Source: Desulfobacteraceae bacterium 4572_130
Lineage (GTDB): Bacteria > Desulfobacterota > Desulfobacteria > Desulfobacterales > Desulfobacteraceae
DNA: 64,000 nucleotides
Assembly (NCBI GenBank): GCA_002084425.1
Contig: NBLN01000014.1
Span: forward strand, 1-64,000
Direction of reading: 5' to 3'
The notes under the pieces were generated by a model. That model saw only the letters and a list, made by a program, of their open reading frames with translations, did no database searches and was not told the origin of the DNA. Positions within the stretch are counted from its first letter, which is position 1; every line of letters starts with the position of its first letter. The translations under genes were made by a program, and so were the position numbers. Below are positions 34,693 through 44,083 of this stretch, in pieces.

Positions 34693-37600
34693 TTAATTTG
34701 TTTTTTCAGAATCTGGCATTTTTTTTAAAACATTTAAAATCTCTTTTGGAAGTTTTTGACCTGTTTGTTTTTTAACAAACTCAATAAACTTTTTTTCACC
34801 TAATTTGTCATAAAGAACTTTCATTTGAACAAGCGTTTTATTTATTTCATCTTGTTTAGATTCTTTTACTTGGGTAAGTTTTTGTTTAATAAGATCAATT
34901 GTTTGAGATTGAAAAGATTTATCCCGAATTTCCTTTATAACCCATTTGTCCCAGGATTTTGGTTGTTGCTGGGCAATTTTGCACAAACCATTTAAAGCTT
35001 GTTTTGCATAGGGAGCTTTTAATTGATTAAAAATAATAAAAGCACGAAGAAAAAGAATAAATGCAGCTTTATGGTCTTGTTGTTTAAATGCCAAAGTACC
35101 TATTTGATTATATGATTTAGCCATGCCCTGTAAATCTTTAAGTTTTTCTTTAATTTCAAGAGATTGTTTATATAATTTTTGAGCACCCTCATAACCTCCT
35201 TGATCTTGTTGAATCATTCCCATTTGGTGATAGCTTTCTGCCATGCCATTTAAATTTTTAAGTTTTTCAGAAATTTCAAGAGCTTTTTTATACAGGTTTT
35301 TAGCATTTTTATAATCACCTTGTTGAAAAAAAAGATTTCCCCTTGTAAAGACCCATTCCCCATGTATTTTTGAATCTTTCTCCGTAACATTAATCATTTT
35401 ATTACAAATAATTTTTTCAAGTTCCCAATGTCCCCATGTATTTAATTGATCTTCAAGGGATCTTGCAACATTATGGGCTTTTTCAATATTATGTGCATTT
35501 AAAAAATGGTGCCATCCTTCAATTGCATCATCAATTGAAATCTTTTTAGGCTCATATAGATACTCTGCTGCAAGATTATTTACTTTTTTAAAAATATTTT
35601 TTCCCATTATTTGTTTAAGATATTCACAAGTCCAAGAATGAACAAAATAATTTTCTTGATCTTTATAAACAAGGGAAAGCTTTATAAAATGATTAATAGT
35701 TTTTTGTGTATTAATTTCTATTTTTTGTTTTTTCTTAAACCATGAAACAGCATTTGCAGGTCTTGGAGTTTGAAACACACTAAAATAATAAAGAATAAAT
35801 TTTTCATTATTAGATAATCTTTTTAAAAGCTGATCAATAAAGCAATCTCTTGCAGCTAAAGTAACAGTATTTTGAATATTTTCATTTAAAGTTTTTTGTT
35901 TTTTAATGATTTCCAAAATATCTTCTGGTAAACGGTTGTTAAGGCGTTTTTGAACATCATTATAGGTAAATTTACCATCTTGTAAAATAGCATCTAAAAA
36001 TTCTAAAGTTCTAGGATGTCCTCCAAGAATATGGATTATTTCTAAGCGTTCTTCAGAATTTAAAGCTTTTAAACCTTTTAAACGACTTATAAGTTTTCTT
36101 GTTTCAGCATTAGATAATGCACCAAGATTAATATGTGTTAAACTTAAATGCTGGTTTTTTAAAAGTTTAAATAAATATCTGCTGGTAATTATAATTCTTG
36201 CTTTTCCTGAATAAATAAAATCTGATAAAAATTTTAAAAGAGTTTTATCTATAAGTTCTGGAAAAAAATCATTATTTTCTGTTTCTTTAATTAAATCATT
36301 ATTTAAAATTAAATTATCTTCAAAATTATCAAAAAGAAAAATCGTATTTTTCCCTTTTTCTAAAATCTGATTTTGAAAAAAATCATTTAAAAGCATTTCA
36401 AGGTTATCACCTTTGCAATCAAATCTTTTTAAGAAATCCACAAGAGATATTTGACCTACCTGAGAAACAATATCAAATTTTTTTCCTGAATAAACAGCAT
36501 TGGCAAGAGCTCTTGCAGCTAAAGTAGATTTTCCAACTCCACCCATACCAGTAATTAAAACACAACCATGTCTAGATTTATTAATTAATTCATGTTTAAT
36601 AGTTAAAAGTTCGCGTCTTCTTCCAACAAATTCTCCAATTTCTCTATGGGAAATATTTGTTTCAAAATCTTGTTTAAATGTTTCCATATCCCTGTCAAAA
36701 CTAATTGGATCATTTTCATAAACTAAATATTTATATAAATTTCCTTTATATAATGCAGGAATCATCCATTCAGGATGAATTTGCTGGTTTAAAGCTCTTT
36801 TTTTATTTTCATCAACTCTTTTTGCTTCCAACTCAATACAAGCTTGAGAAAAACAATCTTCAATTACAGGATTTTTATTAAAACTTAGTTTTTGATACAA
36901 AGTTTGAGCAAACTGTGTTGCATAAGTATCTGTAACAGTATCCTGCATTGCAATAACATAGGGAAATCCATTCTTAATTAAAGTTTCAGCAAAGGAAAAT
37001 TTTATATTATCAGATTTTGTTATATTAGGACTTCTTCCTGTATAACACGCACTTAACATAGTTAAAACAGGCTTTTGATTAACAGGGAATTGTTTAATAA
37101 AATCATCTGCTGAAACCATTTTTGTTGCACCATCTTCATCTTCTAAAATAATATATTCAGGTGTTCCATGGGTGCTGATATGAAGTATATGATATTTATT
37201 TAATTCAAAAGCATTGCAAATTGTCTTAAGAGTTGCTTGATCTAGAATATGAATAATAGGTTTTCTTTGTTCTTTGGCAAAAATCGGAGTATTTTCAACA
37301 ATATCCATGATTTTACCAAGTTCATTTTCATAATCAAGAACACTATGATGTTCACCTTTAATGGGAGATGCAGCAACCATAAGTATTTTAAGGGGACCTG
37401 AAATTTCTGGAAAAGAATCAAATTTTCGGTTTCCACAAACACGGGAAAAATCCACACAAGGCTCAAGAGCAAACGGATTTTTCATAGGCTTTATTTGAAG
37501 AGTTTGTAAGGGAAAAGTATTGTAAATTGAATTATTTGTTTTAAGTGAAAGTTGAATGCGTTTATTATTTTGAAAAGCTTTTTCAATAAAATCTTTTGTT

Positions 37601-38385
37601 TTTTCAGCCATTTTACTGGAAAATATTTTCTTACCAAGAACATTTCCCATATTATTTAAAGCAATATCTGCAGGAGAAATTTTCTTGTTTTGAGATTTAG
37701 TTGAAATTTGTGTTGTATGATTTTTTCTAGCTGAGTCATAATTCTCAATCATGTTTATTAGTGAATGATCAAATTCAGATTTTTTTATGTCAATGTGTTT
37801 ATCATTATAAAAAAGCTTTATTTGTTTATCATTTAATTTTAAAAGCAATGTATTTGGTTGACCCTGAAAAACTTTTATCTTTTTTTCATAGCGGGATAAA
37901 GATTCAAGAATCTTAATTTTTAAATCTTCAAGATTTTTAAATTTTTCCCTTACTAAAGCTGTATTTATTCTGGAAATAAATTTTTTAAGTTTTTTTTGTT
38001 TTTCTTTTGCTTGTATAGTTTCATCATCTTCCCCAGATTCTGGTTTAAGCTCAGTATTTTCATTATCCACAATAAAAGCAAATACAGGCTTGCCTTTAAG
38101 AGCATAGTCAAATTCCTGCTCTGTTATTGAAAGATCATTATTTTCAGGAATATACCCATACCGTTTTGCATAAATACCAATAACAGCATCAGTATTTTTA
38201 ATTTCTTCAAGACTTGTCTTAACTGCATCATGTGGCTGGGCACCAAAATCCACCATAGTAACAACATTATATCCTGCTTTTTCTAAAGTTTTTTTTATAC
38301 TTTTTACATAATCTGACAAATCAAGACTTGTCCTACTTATAAAAATTGTTTTTATTTCATTTTTTATTTTATGGACTGAATTCAT
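34693..38385 (-). CDS. DUF4062-CHAT-STAND ATPase-TPR protein (NLR-like defence or death effector)
   Basis: 1230 residues from the ATG at 38385, which has AGGAG 9 nt upstream; an upstream ATG at 38430 lacks one. Domains in order: a DUF4062 (TIR-like) domain (~10-170, IFISRTSLDLSDYV, then AVIGIYAKRYGYIP), a linker, and a CHAT caspase-like protease domain (~332-560) with His406 in HISTHG and Cys447 in LSACYTG. A STAND/NB-ARC-like ATPase follows (585-~960: EFVGRRRELL, Walker A GMGGVGKST, FLFDNFED, IIITSRY), then TPR repeats (~1030-1150). This is the plan of NLR-like immune sensors: TPR recognises, the ATPase oligomerises, CHAT cuts a target. It carries two potential effector domains. No obvious substrate gene adjoins it. 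Confidence 0.85.
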   Translation of the reverse strand: MNSVHKIKNEIKTIFISRTSLDLSDYVKSIKKTLEKAGYNVVTMVDFGAQPHDAVKTSLEEIKNTDAVIGIYAKRYGYIPENNDLSITEQEFDYALKGKPVFAFIVDNENTELKPESGEDDETIQAKEKQKKLKKFISRINTALVREKFKNLEDLKIKILESLSRYEKKIKVFQGQPNTLLLKLNDKQIKLFYNDKHIDIKKSEFDHSLINMIENYDSARKNHTTQISTKSQNKKISPADIALNNMGNVLGKKIFSSKMAEKTKDFIEKAFQNNKRIQLSLKTNNSIYNTFPLQTLQIKPMKNPFALEPCVDFSRVCGNRKFDSFPEISGPLKILMVAASPIKGEHHSVLDYENELGKIMDIVENTPIFAKEQRKPIIHILDQATLKTICNAFELNKYHILHISTHGTPEYIILEDEDGATKMVSADDFIKQFPVNQKPVLTMLSACYTGRSPNITKSDNIKFSFAETLIKNGFPYVIAMQDTVTDTYATQFAQTLYQKLSFNKNPVIEDCFSQACIELEAKRVDENKKRALNQQIHPEWMIPALYKGNLYKYLVYENDPISFDRDMETFKQDFETNISHREIGEFVGRRRELLTIKHELINKSRHGCVLITGMGGVGKSTLAARALANAVYSGKKFDIVSQVGQISLVDFLKRFDCKGDNLEMLLNDFFQNQILEKGKNTIFLFDNFEDNLILNNDLIKETENNDFFPELIDKTLLKFLSDFIYSGKARIIITSRYLFKLLKNQHLSLTHINLGALSNAETRKLISRLKGLKALNSEERLEIIHILGGHPRTLEFLDAILQDGKFTYNDVQKRLNNRLPEDILEIIKKQKTLNENIQNTVTLAARDCFIDQLLKRLSNNEKFILYYFSVFQTPRPANAVSWFKKKQKIEINTQKTINHFIKLSLVYKDQENYFVHSWTCEYLKQIMGKNIFKKVNNLAAEYLYEPKKISIDDAIEGWHHFLNAHNIEKAHNVARSLEDQLNTWGHWELEKIICNKMINVTEKDSKIHGEWVFTRGNLFFQQGDYKNAKNLYKKALEISEKLKNLNGMAESYHQMGMIQQDQGGYEGAQKLYKQSLEIKEKLKDLQGMAKSYNQIGTLAFKQQDHKAAFILFLRAFIIFNQLKAPYAKQALNGLCKIAQQQPKSWDKWVIKEIRDKSFQSQTIDLIKQKLTQVKESKQDEINKTLVQMKVLYDKLGEKKFIEFVKKQTGQKLPKEILNVLKKMPDSEKTN

Positions 38386-38761
38386 AAGGTTTGCTCCTGT
38401 GGGAAATGAATATTTTAAATAAAAAAACAACTATTTATCATTATATTTTTTAGTGTATTTTTTTACTTGTATGCTTAAATCTTTTTTTTTATGAAATGCC
38501 TATATATGTTTTAAACAAAAACAATACACACATTCAATCTTAAAAATAAATAATTTTATCAAAAAATAATGCTTTGTTTAACAAGTATTGATATTTTTTA
38601 GAAAATTATTTTGTATGGATTTTCTAAAGCAAACTATCCCTGTATTATATTAGAATTGATCAGTAAATTTTTCCAGAAATGTTTACTAAGGAGTTTATGA
38701 GAATGAAATTAACACAAATGAGCCTCACCCTTAGGTTGCCAAGAAAAGTAAATGGAAGATT
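38386..38761. other. divergent intergenic region at the start of the island
   Basis: AT-rich DNA between the minus-strand STAND gene and the plus-strand metallo-hydrolase gene, so promoters for both probably lie here, but I cannot place them. A stretch CTAAAGCAAACTATCCCTGT (38624-38643) resembles one near 57356, next to the tRNA. No ORF is supported. Confidence 0.4.
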
Positions 38762-39586
38762 ATGCTAAAACTAAGTCAGTATGGTGATGTGATCAGAATT
38801 GACTCAGCTCGAACACTGGCTGGGCGGGGATATTATTGGTCAACAGCTTATTGGGTTGATGGGTTATTAATTGATACAGGGTGTGCACATTCTGCAAAAG
38901 AACTGGTAGATGCGTTGGATGGCAAAAAGCTTCAAAGTATAGCTAACACGCACACGCATGAAGACCATATCGGTGCAAACGGTGAGTTACAAGAAAAGCG
39001 GAAAGGATTAGAAATTTTAGCCCATTCAATGGCATTACCTGTATTAGAAAATCCAAGTGGAGCACAGCCGTTTCAATTATATCGGCGAGTGATGTGGGGC
39101 CGGCCAAAGCCGTCAAAAGGGAAGTCAGTCAAAGATGGCGAAGTTATTAAAACGGTACAGTATTCTTTTAAGGTAATTTACACGCCTGGACATAGTCCAG
39201 ATCATATCTGTTTGTATGAACAGGAACAGGGGTGGCTGTTTACAGGGGATTTATTTGTTGGAGGAAAAGATCGAGCCCTTCGGAAAGGTTACAATATCTG
39301 GCAAATTATCGTATCACTGAAAAAGGTTATTGGGCTGCCATTGAGCGTAATGTATCCAGGAAGTGCACAAGTTCGAGATAATCCGAAAGAAGCACTGGAA
39401 AACAAGATCCAGTATTTGGAAGAAACAGGAGAAAGAGTGATAGAAATGCGCAAAAAGGGAATGAGCGTAAAAGCAATAGTTAGAGAAGTATTTGGTGGTC
39501 AAATGCTGATCGAGTTTATGACATTAGGACATTTCACAAGAAGCAATTTAGTGAGATCATATCTCAGTCCAAAAAATCTGCTATAA
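38762..39586 (+). CDS. MBL-fold metallo-hydrolase
   Basis: 274 residues, metallo-beta-lactamase fold. ANTHTHEDHIGANGEL is the HxHxDH metal motif, with TPGHSPDHICLY, FTGDLFVGG and a later His-bearing region completing the two-metal site. Glyoxalase-II or lactonase-like hydrolysis is possible, but the substrate cannot be told. A C-terminal helical segment (GERVIEMRKKGMSVKAIVREVFGG) resembles the winged-helix tail of some such proteins. Its base composition is visibly less AT-rich than neighbours, with CGG/CCG codons, and it is followed by an attC-like site. It is probably an acquired gene, perhaps a cassette. Confidence 0.85.
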   Translation: MLKLSQYGDVIRIDSARTLAGRGYYWSTAYWVDGLLIDTGCAHSAKELVDALDGKKLQSIANTHTHEDHIGANGELQEKRKGLEILAHSMALPVLENPSGAQPFQLYRRVMWGRPKPSKGKSVKDGEVIKTVQYSFKVIYTPGHSPDHICLYEQEQGWLFTGDLFVGGKDRALRKGYNIWQIIVSLKKVIGLPLSVMYPGSAQVRDNPKEALENKIQYLEETGERVIEMRKKGMSVKAIVREVFGGQMLIEFMTLGHFTRSNLVRSYLSPKNLL

Positions 39587-39610
39587 TAAAATAGTGTGAT
39601 TCTGAAGACA

Positions 39611-39746
39611 ACTTAACCCACTAACCCAAGGGCAACCAGACCGCTGCTGAGCAGCGCATGGAAGCGGCACGATTTTCAGCAATTCAGTTAGAGCAAATGA
39701 GTGCTAATGTCAGCATATAAGCAGCAGGTTAGCAACTTGTTATGGC
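39611..39746. repeat. attC-like site between metallo-hydrolase and methyltransferase genes
   Basis: The left arm CTTAACCCACTAACC pairs with the right arm GGTTAGCAACTTGTTATGG (TAAC with GTTA, CTAACC with GGTTAG, spacers of different length), and a perfect CGCTGCT-GAGCAGCG hairpin lies inside. Length (~135 bp), arm layout and position just after a stop codon are attC-like. Base composition differs from the surroundings. Confidence 0.45.
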
Positions 39747-39770
39747 TCATAAATAGATAAGGACTAAACA

Positions 39771-40523
39771 ATGGAAGACTATCAACTTTTAATAGATTTA
39801 CATAAAAGAGCAAAGCGGCAAGGACCTGGGGGAGATAAAGAAACAAAAAAGGCTATTGATTTAGCTTTATTAGACTCTTCAACTCCATTAAAGATTGCGG
39901 ATATTGGATGTGGTACAGGTTCTTCTACTATATTACTTGCTCGCTTACTAAATGCTCAAATTACAGCAGTGGACTTTTTACCTGATTTCCTAGAAGAACT
40001 AAAAATCAATGCCCAAAAAAAAGGTTTGACTAAAAAAATAAATCCTCTTGCCTGTTCAATGGAAAAACTTAAGTTTAACAATGAAGAATATGATGTGGTT
40101 TGGTCTGAGGGAGCCATATATAATATGGGCTTTGAAAATGGCATAAAAAATTGGAAACGATTTCTAAAAATCAATGGTTTACTTATTGTATCAGAAATTA
40201 CTTGGCTAACAGGTGAACGTCCATTTGAGCTACAAAATTATTGGGAAAATGAATATCCTGAAATAGATACTGCTTCAGCCAAAATTCGTATTTTGGAAAA
40301 TAATAATTACTCTCCAATTTCTTACTTTTTTTTACCAGAAAATTGCTGGTTGGATAACTATTATGGACCCATGCAAAATAGTTTTACAGATTTTCTCAAG
40401 CGTAATAATAATAGTAAAGAAGCACAAGCAATAGTGGATGCAGAAAAAAAAGAAATAGCTCTTTATGAAAAATATAAAAAGTATTTTAGCTATGGAGTAT
40501 ATATTGCCAAAAAATTAGCTTAA
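39771..40523 (+). CDS. class I SAM-dependent methyltransferase
   Basis: 250 residues. IADIGCGTGSST is SAM-binding motif I, VDFLPDFLEEL motif II, and YDVVWSEGAIYNMG motif IV. The layout is of small-molecule or UbiE/COQ5-like methyltransferases; no substrate can be inferred. It is bracketed by two attC-like sites (39611-39746 and 40530-40600), with the first starting just after the preceding gene and the second just after its own stop. It is therefore best viewed as a one-gene mobile cassette. A plausible GATAAGGA site precedes the ATG. Confidence 0.82.
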   Translation: MEDYQLLIDLHKRAKRQGPGGDKETKKAIDLALLDSSTPLKIADIGCGTGSSTILLARLLNAQITAVDFLPDFLEELKINAQKKGLTKKINPLACSMEKLKFNNEEYDVVWSEGAIYNMGFENGIKNWKRFLKINGLLIVSEITWLTGERPFELQNYWENEYPEIDTASAKIRILENNNYSPISYFFLPENCWLDNYYGPMQNSFTDFLKRNNNSKEAQAIVDAEKKEIALYEKYKKYFSYGVYIAKKLA

Positions 40524-40529
40524 CACAGC

Positions 40530-40600
40530 CATAACGAACCATTGCACTGGATTTTTGTTCCGTTGACGCTCTGCAAATCAGTGAGTTCAATCGTTATATA
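40530..40600. repeat. attC-like site after the methyltransferase gene
   Basis: CATAACGA (left) pairs with TCGTTATAT (right), and inner arms ATTG/CAAT and CACTG/CAGTG pair, leaving a few unmatched bases on one side, about 71 bp in all. This asymmetric two-arm hairpin immediately after a stop codon is the best attC look-alike in the window. Confidence 0.5.
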
Positions 40601-40631
40601 TTTCAAAATTCAAATAAGGAAACTACATTCA

Positions 40632-40830
40632 TGAGACCTTTGAATAATGTTCTATTTTGTTCAAATCTTATGATGTAAGGAGTATTGTAATACTTCAAAT
40701 CTAAAATTTGGACAAAAGAGGACACCAATATTTACGGTGCTTTACGATTGTTTTTTCAAAAAATTAAATTTAAAATGTTTTTGTATATAATCTGTATTTT
40801 TCACGAGAAATTAATTATTCAAAGGTCTCA
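40632..40830. mobile_element. 199-bp MITE with 17-bp perfect terminal inverted repeats
   Basis: TGAGACCTTTGAATAAT at the left end is repeated in inverse as ATTATTCAAAGGTCTCA at the right, flanked by TCA on both sides (a 3-bp target duplication). No ORF inside. The centre (TTTGTTCAAATCTTATG, GTATTGTAATACTTC, TTTGGACAAAAGAGG) matches elements at 18046-18210 and 62119-62284. It lies between AAGGAAACTACATTC, the natural hsdM leader, and the hsdM ATG. The equivalent leader at 43900 lacks it. Confidence 0.85.
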
Positions 40831-40833
40831 TCA

Positions 40834-41925
40834 ATGAATCATAGCGTACATAATCAGATAGTAAGTTTTATCTGGGGAATAGCGGATGATGTTCTTCGGG
40901 ATATTTTTGTAAGAGGAAAATACAGGGATATCATTCTTCCTTTTACGGTTTTGCGTAGAATAGATGTTTTACTTGAACCAAGTAAAGAAAAGGTGCTTAA
41001 AGACAGTCAATTTATGAATGAAAATAAGATTGATGACAAAACAGGTCTTATAAAAACATCTGGTTATCCATTTTATAATACTTCGCCTTTTACCATGGGT
41101 TTAAACGGGCCAAATGATTCAAACCATGCTTTTGTTTCTCTTTTATCAGACCCTGATAAAGTTGACAGTAATTTGGGAACATATCTTGACGGGTACAGCC
41201 CTAATATTCAGGAAATTATCAGTAAGTTTAAAGTTAGAAATCAGTTGGAAACAATGCAGGATGCAGGGATTACTTACGGTCTTATTGAAAAATTAACATC
41301 AAACAGTATCAACCTGAGTCCTTGTGAAGTCATCAACAGCAAAGGTGAAAAAATTCCGGGCTTGTCGAATTTAGGCATGGGATATGTATTTGAGGAGTTG
41401 ATCCGAAAGTTTAATGAAGAGAATAATGAAGAAGCTGGAGAGCATTTTACACCAAGAGAAATCATTTGTTTAATGACACAGATTCTTTTTGAACCTGTAA
41501 AACAAAGATTGCGTAAAAAAGAACGCGCCCGTTTTACCATTTATGATCCTGCCTGCGGTTCCGGTGGTATGTTGACTGAGGCGGAGAAATATTCAAAAAA
41601 AATAACTAAAGATAAATGCGATTTTTCTTTGTTTGGCCAGGAAGTCAATCCAGAAACATGGGCAATCTGCACTGGTGATATGCTTATAAAAGCCAAACCC
41701 AATGAAAATCCATCTGAAAATATTGTTTATGGATCAACCTTGTCTAATGATGGCTTTTTGGGAAAAGAGTTTGATTTTATGCTTTCTAATCCACCTTATG
41801 GCAAAACGTGGAAGATTGATGAACATGCTATTGTGACTGACAGAGGCAAGAAAAATAGGGAAATCATAAATGACCCTCGTTTTCAGGACGGGTTGGCGTT
41901 ATGTGTTTTCAACATAATTGTTTAA
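40834..41925 (+). pseudogene. hsdM: type I R-M methylase subunit HsdM, 3' truncated
   Basis: 363 residues of an N6-adenine methylase. The N-terminal helical domain (RDIFVRGKYRDIILPFTVLRRIDVLLEP), IYDPACGSGGMLTEAEK (motif I) and FMLSNPPYGKTW (NPPY) are intact. The sequence leaves the family just after the conserved DPRFQDG, where intact HsdM continues for more than 100 residues, and ends LALCVFNIIV. The break point reads GGCGTTATGTG, which looks like an attC R' end. A MITE separates its ATG from its ribosome-binding region. Probably non-functional, since its specificity subunit is only a fragment at 44084. Confidence 0.82.
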
Positions 41926-41946
41926 AAAGTTAATGGATTAAGAGAT

Positions 41947-43749
41947 ATGAGAATTATTGAGAAAATTGAAATAAAAAGTTTCCGCTCTTTTGGGAATAGA
42001 AAGAAAAATAAAACTCAAATTACAAAAATCAAAGATTTAAATGTTTTTTCAGGGGCCAATGATTCAGGCAAATCTAATATTTTAAGAGCATTAAATTTAT
42101 TTTTTAATAAGAGAACAAACTTAGAAGATTTTTTAAATTTTTCTAATGATTTTTTCAGACGAGCAAATCCAGATAAAAACGATGTAAAAGAAGAACAAAT
42201 CACCATTAAGATAACTTTTTGGAATAAAAAGAACCAAGGTGTTAATATAAAAAATGAATCCTATACCAGACTACCAGAAAGATTTTGGGTGTCTAGGAAG
42301 TGGCTTAAAAATTCTGAGTTTAGTGCTTTCAAACAAGTAGATGGAGTAGATACATCTTTTAAAGGAGAAAAGAAAAATAACTGGAAAGAATTTTATGAAG
42401 AAGATCAAAAAACATTAAAATCGAATTTCAGGGCGAATTTATCAAAACAATTAACTGATTTCCTTGATTCTATTCAGTACCACTATATTCTAGCTATTAA
42501 AGATAAATCTTATTTTTCTCATTTATATGGTGAATTACAGCAAACACTTTTGAAAGAAGAAGATTCAAATCTTAATAGGAACAAAATATCTTTCCAAGAC
42601 GCTATTCAGAAAAGTACAAAAGATCTAATGGTTGAGTTTAAAAAAGTAGTTAATAATGAAAATATAAATATTACAGCAGCTTTCGAGCTTCCGGATTTAA
42701 TAAATTTGTTCAGAACACTAAATGTGCAAACTGGGAATGTTGACCTACAATATCGTGGTGACGGAATACAAGCAAAATTAATTCCAGAAATATTAAACTT
42801 TATTGCTTTGAAGGAACTACAGATAAAACCATCCAGAATTAAAAAAGGAGAAAAAACTAAGAAATATTTTATATGGGGCTTTGAAGAACCTGAAAATTCC
42901 TATGAATATAAAAATGCTCAGTTATTAGCTGATAGATTTAAGAATGAATTTATAAACAATGCTCATGTTTTTCTAACTACCCATTCATTCAATTTTCTTT
43001 CAATTGCAGGTAACAATGTTTCAACTTACCGCGTCTGGAGAGACGAAAAAATTGAAAGCTCTCGAATAACAAAAATAAAACAAGATAATAATGGAAGATT
43101 TTTATTTGAAGGAAATCAATTTAAAGATGATTTTGATAGACTAAATGAAGAATTAGGCGTTTTTCAATTAAATAAAAATTTAGAAAGTTTATTTATTGAA
43201 GCTCAGGAAGCTAAAAAGCATTTTTTAGAAAAGATACAAAAAATTGAAAGGCCAATCATTTATACTGAAGGAAATAATGTTGAATACATAAGAAAAGCTA
43301 AAGAGTTTTTTGCACCTGATGTAAATATTGATATTGAAAGTTTGGGTGGGAAAATTGATATAAAGAAATTTTTTCGAAGATTCGCAGATGCTAATTTTTC
43401 CAGATTTAAAATATTATTTGTTTTTGATTGTGATGCGAAAAGCGAATTTCAAACATGCAAAAAAAGAAAAACGAGTAACCTAATACCTTTTATTTTTGAA
43501 CAAAATAGTTCAAACGAAATAACTGAAATTCAGAGAGGAATAGAAAACTTATTTAATGAAGAATTATTTGAAGATGAAAAAAGATTTTTCAGTATAACTG
43601 AAACTAACAGAGATGGTATTATACGGTCTAGGAAAAAAGAGCTTAGAAAAAAAGATTTTTGCAAATTTATTTGTGAAGAAAGAGACCAAGAAACAGATTT
43701 TGCTAATTTTGAGCCTTTATTTAATATTATAAATGATTTTAATTATTGA
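41947..43749 (+). CDS. OLD-family ATP-dependent endonuclease (AAA ATPase plus TOPRIM)
   Basis: 600 residues. The N-terminal ABC/SMC-like ATPase has SGANDSGKSNI (Walker A, ~35-45), FIWGFEEPENSYEY (Walker B, ~305-320) and LTTHSFNF (switch His). The C-terminal TOPRIM-like nuclease starts PIIYTEGNNVEYI (Glu) and has FVFDCDAKSE (DxD-like). OLD nucleases, including GajA of Gabija, are anti-phage effectors. No GajB-like UvrD helicase is adjacent, so this would be a stand-alone (class 1) OLD protein. It sits exactly between the truncated hsdM and an attC-like site, as if brought in as a cassette. Confidence 0.85.
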   Translation: MRIIEKIEIKSFRSFGNRKKNKTQITKIKDLNVFSGANDSGKSNILRALNLFFNKRTNLEDFLNFSNDFFRRANPDKNDVKEEQITIKITFWNKKNQGVNIKNESYTRLPERFWVSRKWLKNSEFSAFKQVDGVDTSFKGEKKNNWKEFYEEDQKTLKSNFRANLSKQLTDFLDSIQYHYILAIKDKSYFSHLYGELQQTLLKEEDSNLNRNKISFQDAIQKSTKDLMVEFKKVVNNENINITAAFELPDLINLFRTLNVQTGNVDLQYRGDGIQAKLIPEILNFIALKELQIKPSRIKKGEKTKKYFIWGFEEPENSYEYKNAQLLADRFKNEFINNAHVFLTTHSFNFLSIAGNNVSTYRVWRDEKIESSRITKIKQDNNGRFLFEGNQFKDDFDRLNEELGVFQLNKNLESLFIEAQEAKKHFLEKIQKIERPIIYTEGNNVEYIRKAKEFFAPDVNIDIESLGGKIDIKKFFRRFADANFSRFKILFVFDCDAKSEFQTCKKRKTSNLIPFIFEQNSSNEITEIQRGIENLFNEELFEDEKRFFSITETNRDGIIRSRKKELRKKDFCKFICEERDQETDFANFEPLFNIINDFNY

Positions 43750-43801
43750 AAACCGTGGGTGGATTAAAATGATGTTCCCCGTTTTAATTTTAAAATTGAT
43801 A

Positions 43802-43899
43802 CATAACAAAAAAATGCAGGCAACAAAAAAGCCGGGTAGCCCTAATTAGTCAAAATTTTATCGAGGCTTTTTTTGTGGCTGATTAGCAGCGTTATATAT
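43802..43899. repeat. attC-like site after the OLD nuclease gene
   Basis: ATAAC (43803) pairs with GTTAT (43891), and inner arms CAACAAAAAAGCC and GGCTTTTTTTGTGG pair around a central loop. It lies just downstream of the OLD gene. Its right end (CGTTATATAT) is identical to that of the site at 40530-40600, and the same hsdM leader follows both. Confidence 0.45.
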
Positions 43900-43928
43900 C
43901 CCAAAATTCAAATAAGGAAAGTACATAA

Positions 43929-44083
43929 ATGAATCATAGCGTACATAATCAGATAGTAAGTTTTATTGGGGGATAGCGGATGATGTTCTTCGGGATATTT
44001 TTGTAAGAGGAAAATACAGGGATATTATTCTTCCCTTTACGGTTTTACGCAGAATAGATGTTTTACTTGAACCAAGCAAAGAA
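43929..44083 (+). pseudogene. hsdM: duplicated 5' fragment of hsdM
   Basis: About 155 bp, roughly 95% identical to the first codons of hsdM at 40834. It keeps the same leader (CAAAATTCAAATAAGGAAA) back to the CGTTATATA end of the attC-like site; homology therefore spans 43890-44083. One base is missing near 43968 (TTTTATTGGGGG against TTTTATCTGGGGA), which shifts the frame. It then joins directly to an hsdS fragment. Confidence 0.8.

Noticed and set aside
41947-43749. Gabija system (GajA)
   Set aside because: The ATPase-TOPRIM architecture fits, but no GajB-type UvrD helicase is adjacent; only OLD family is claimed.
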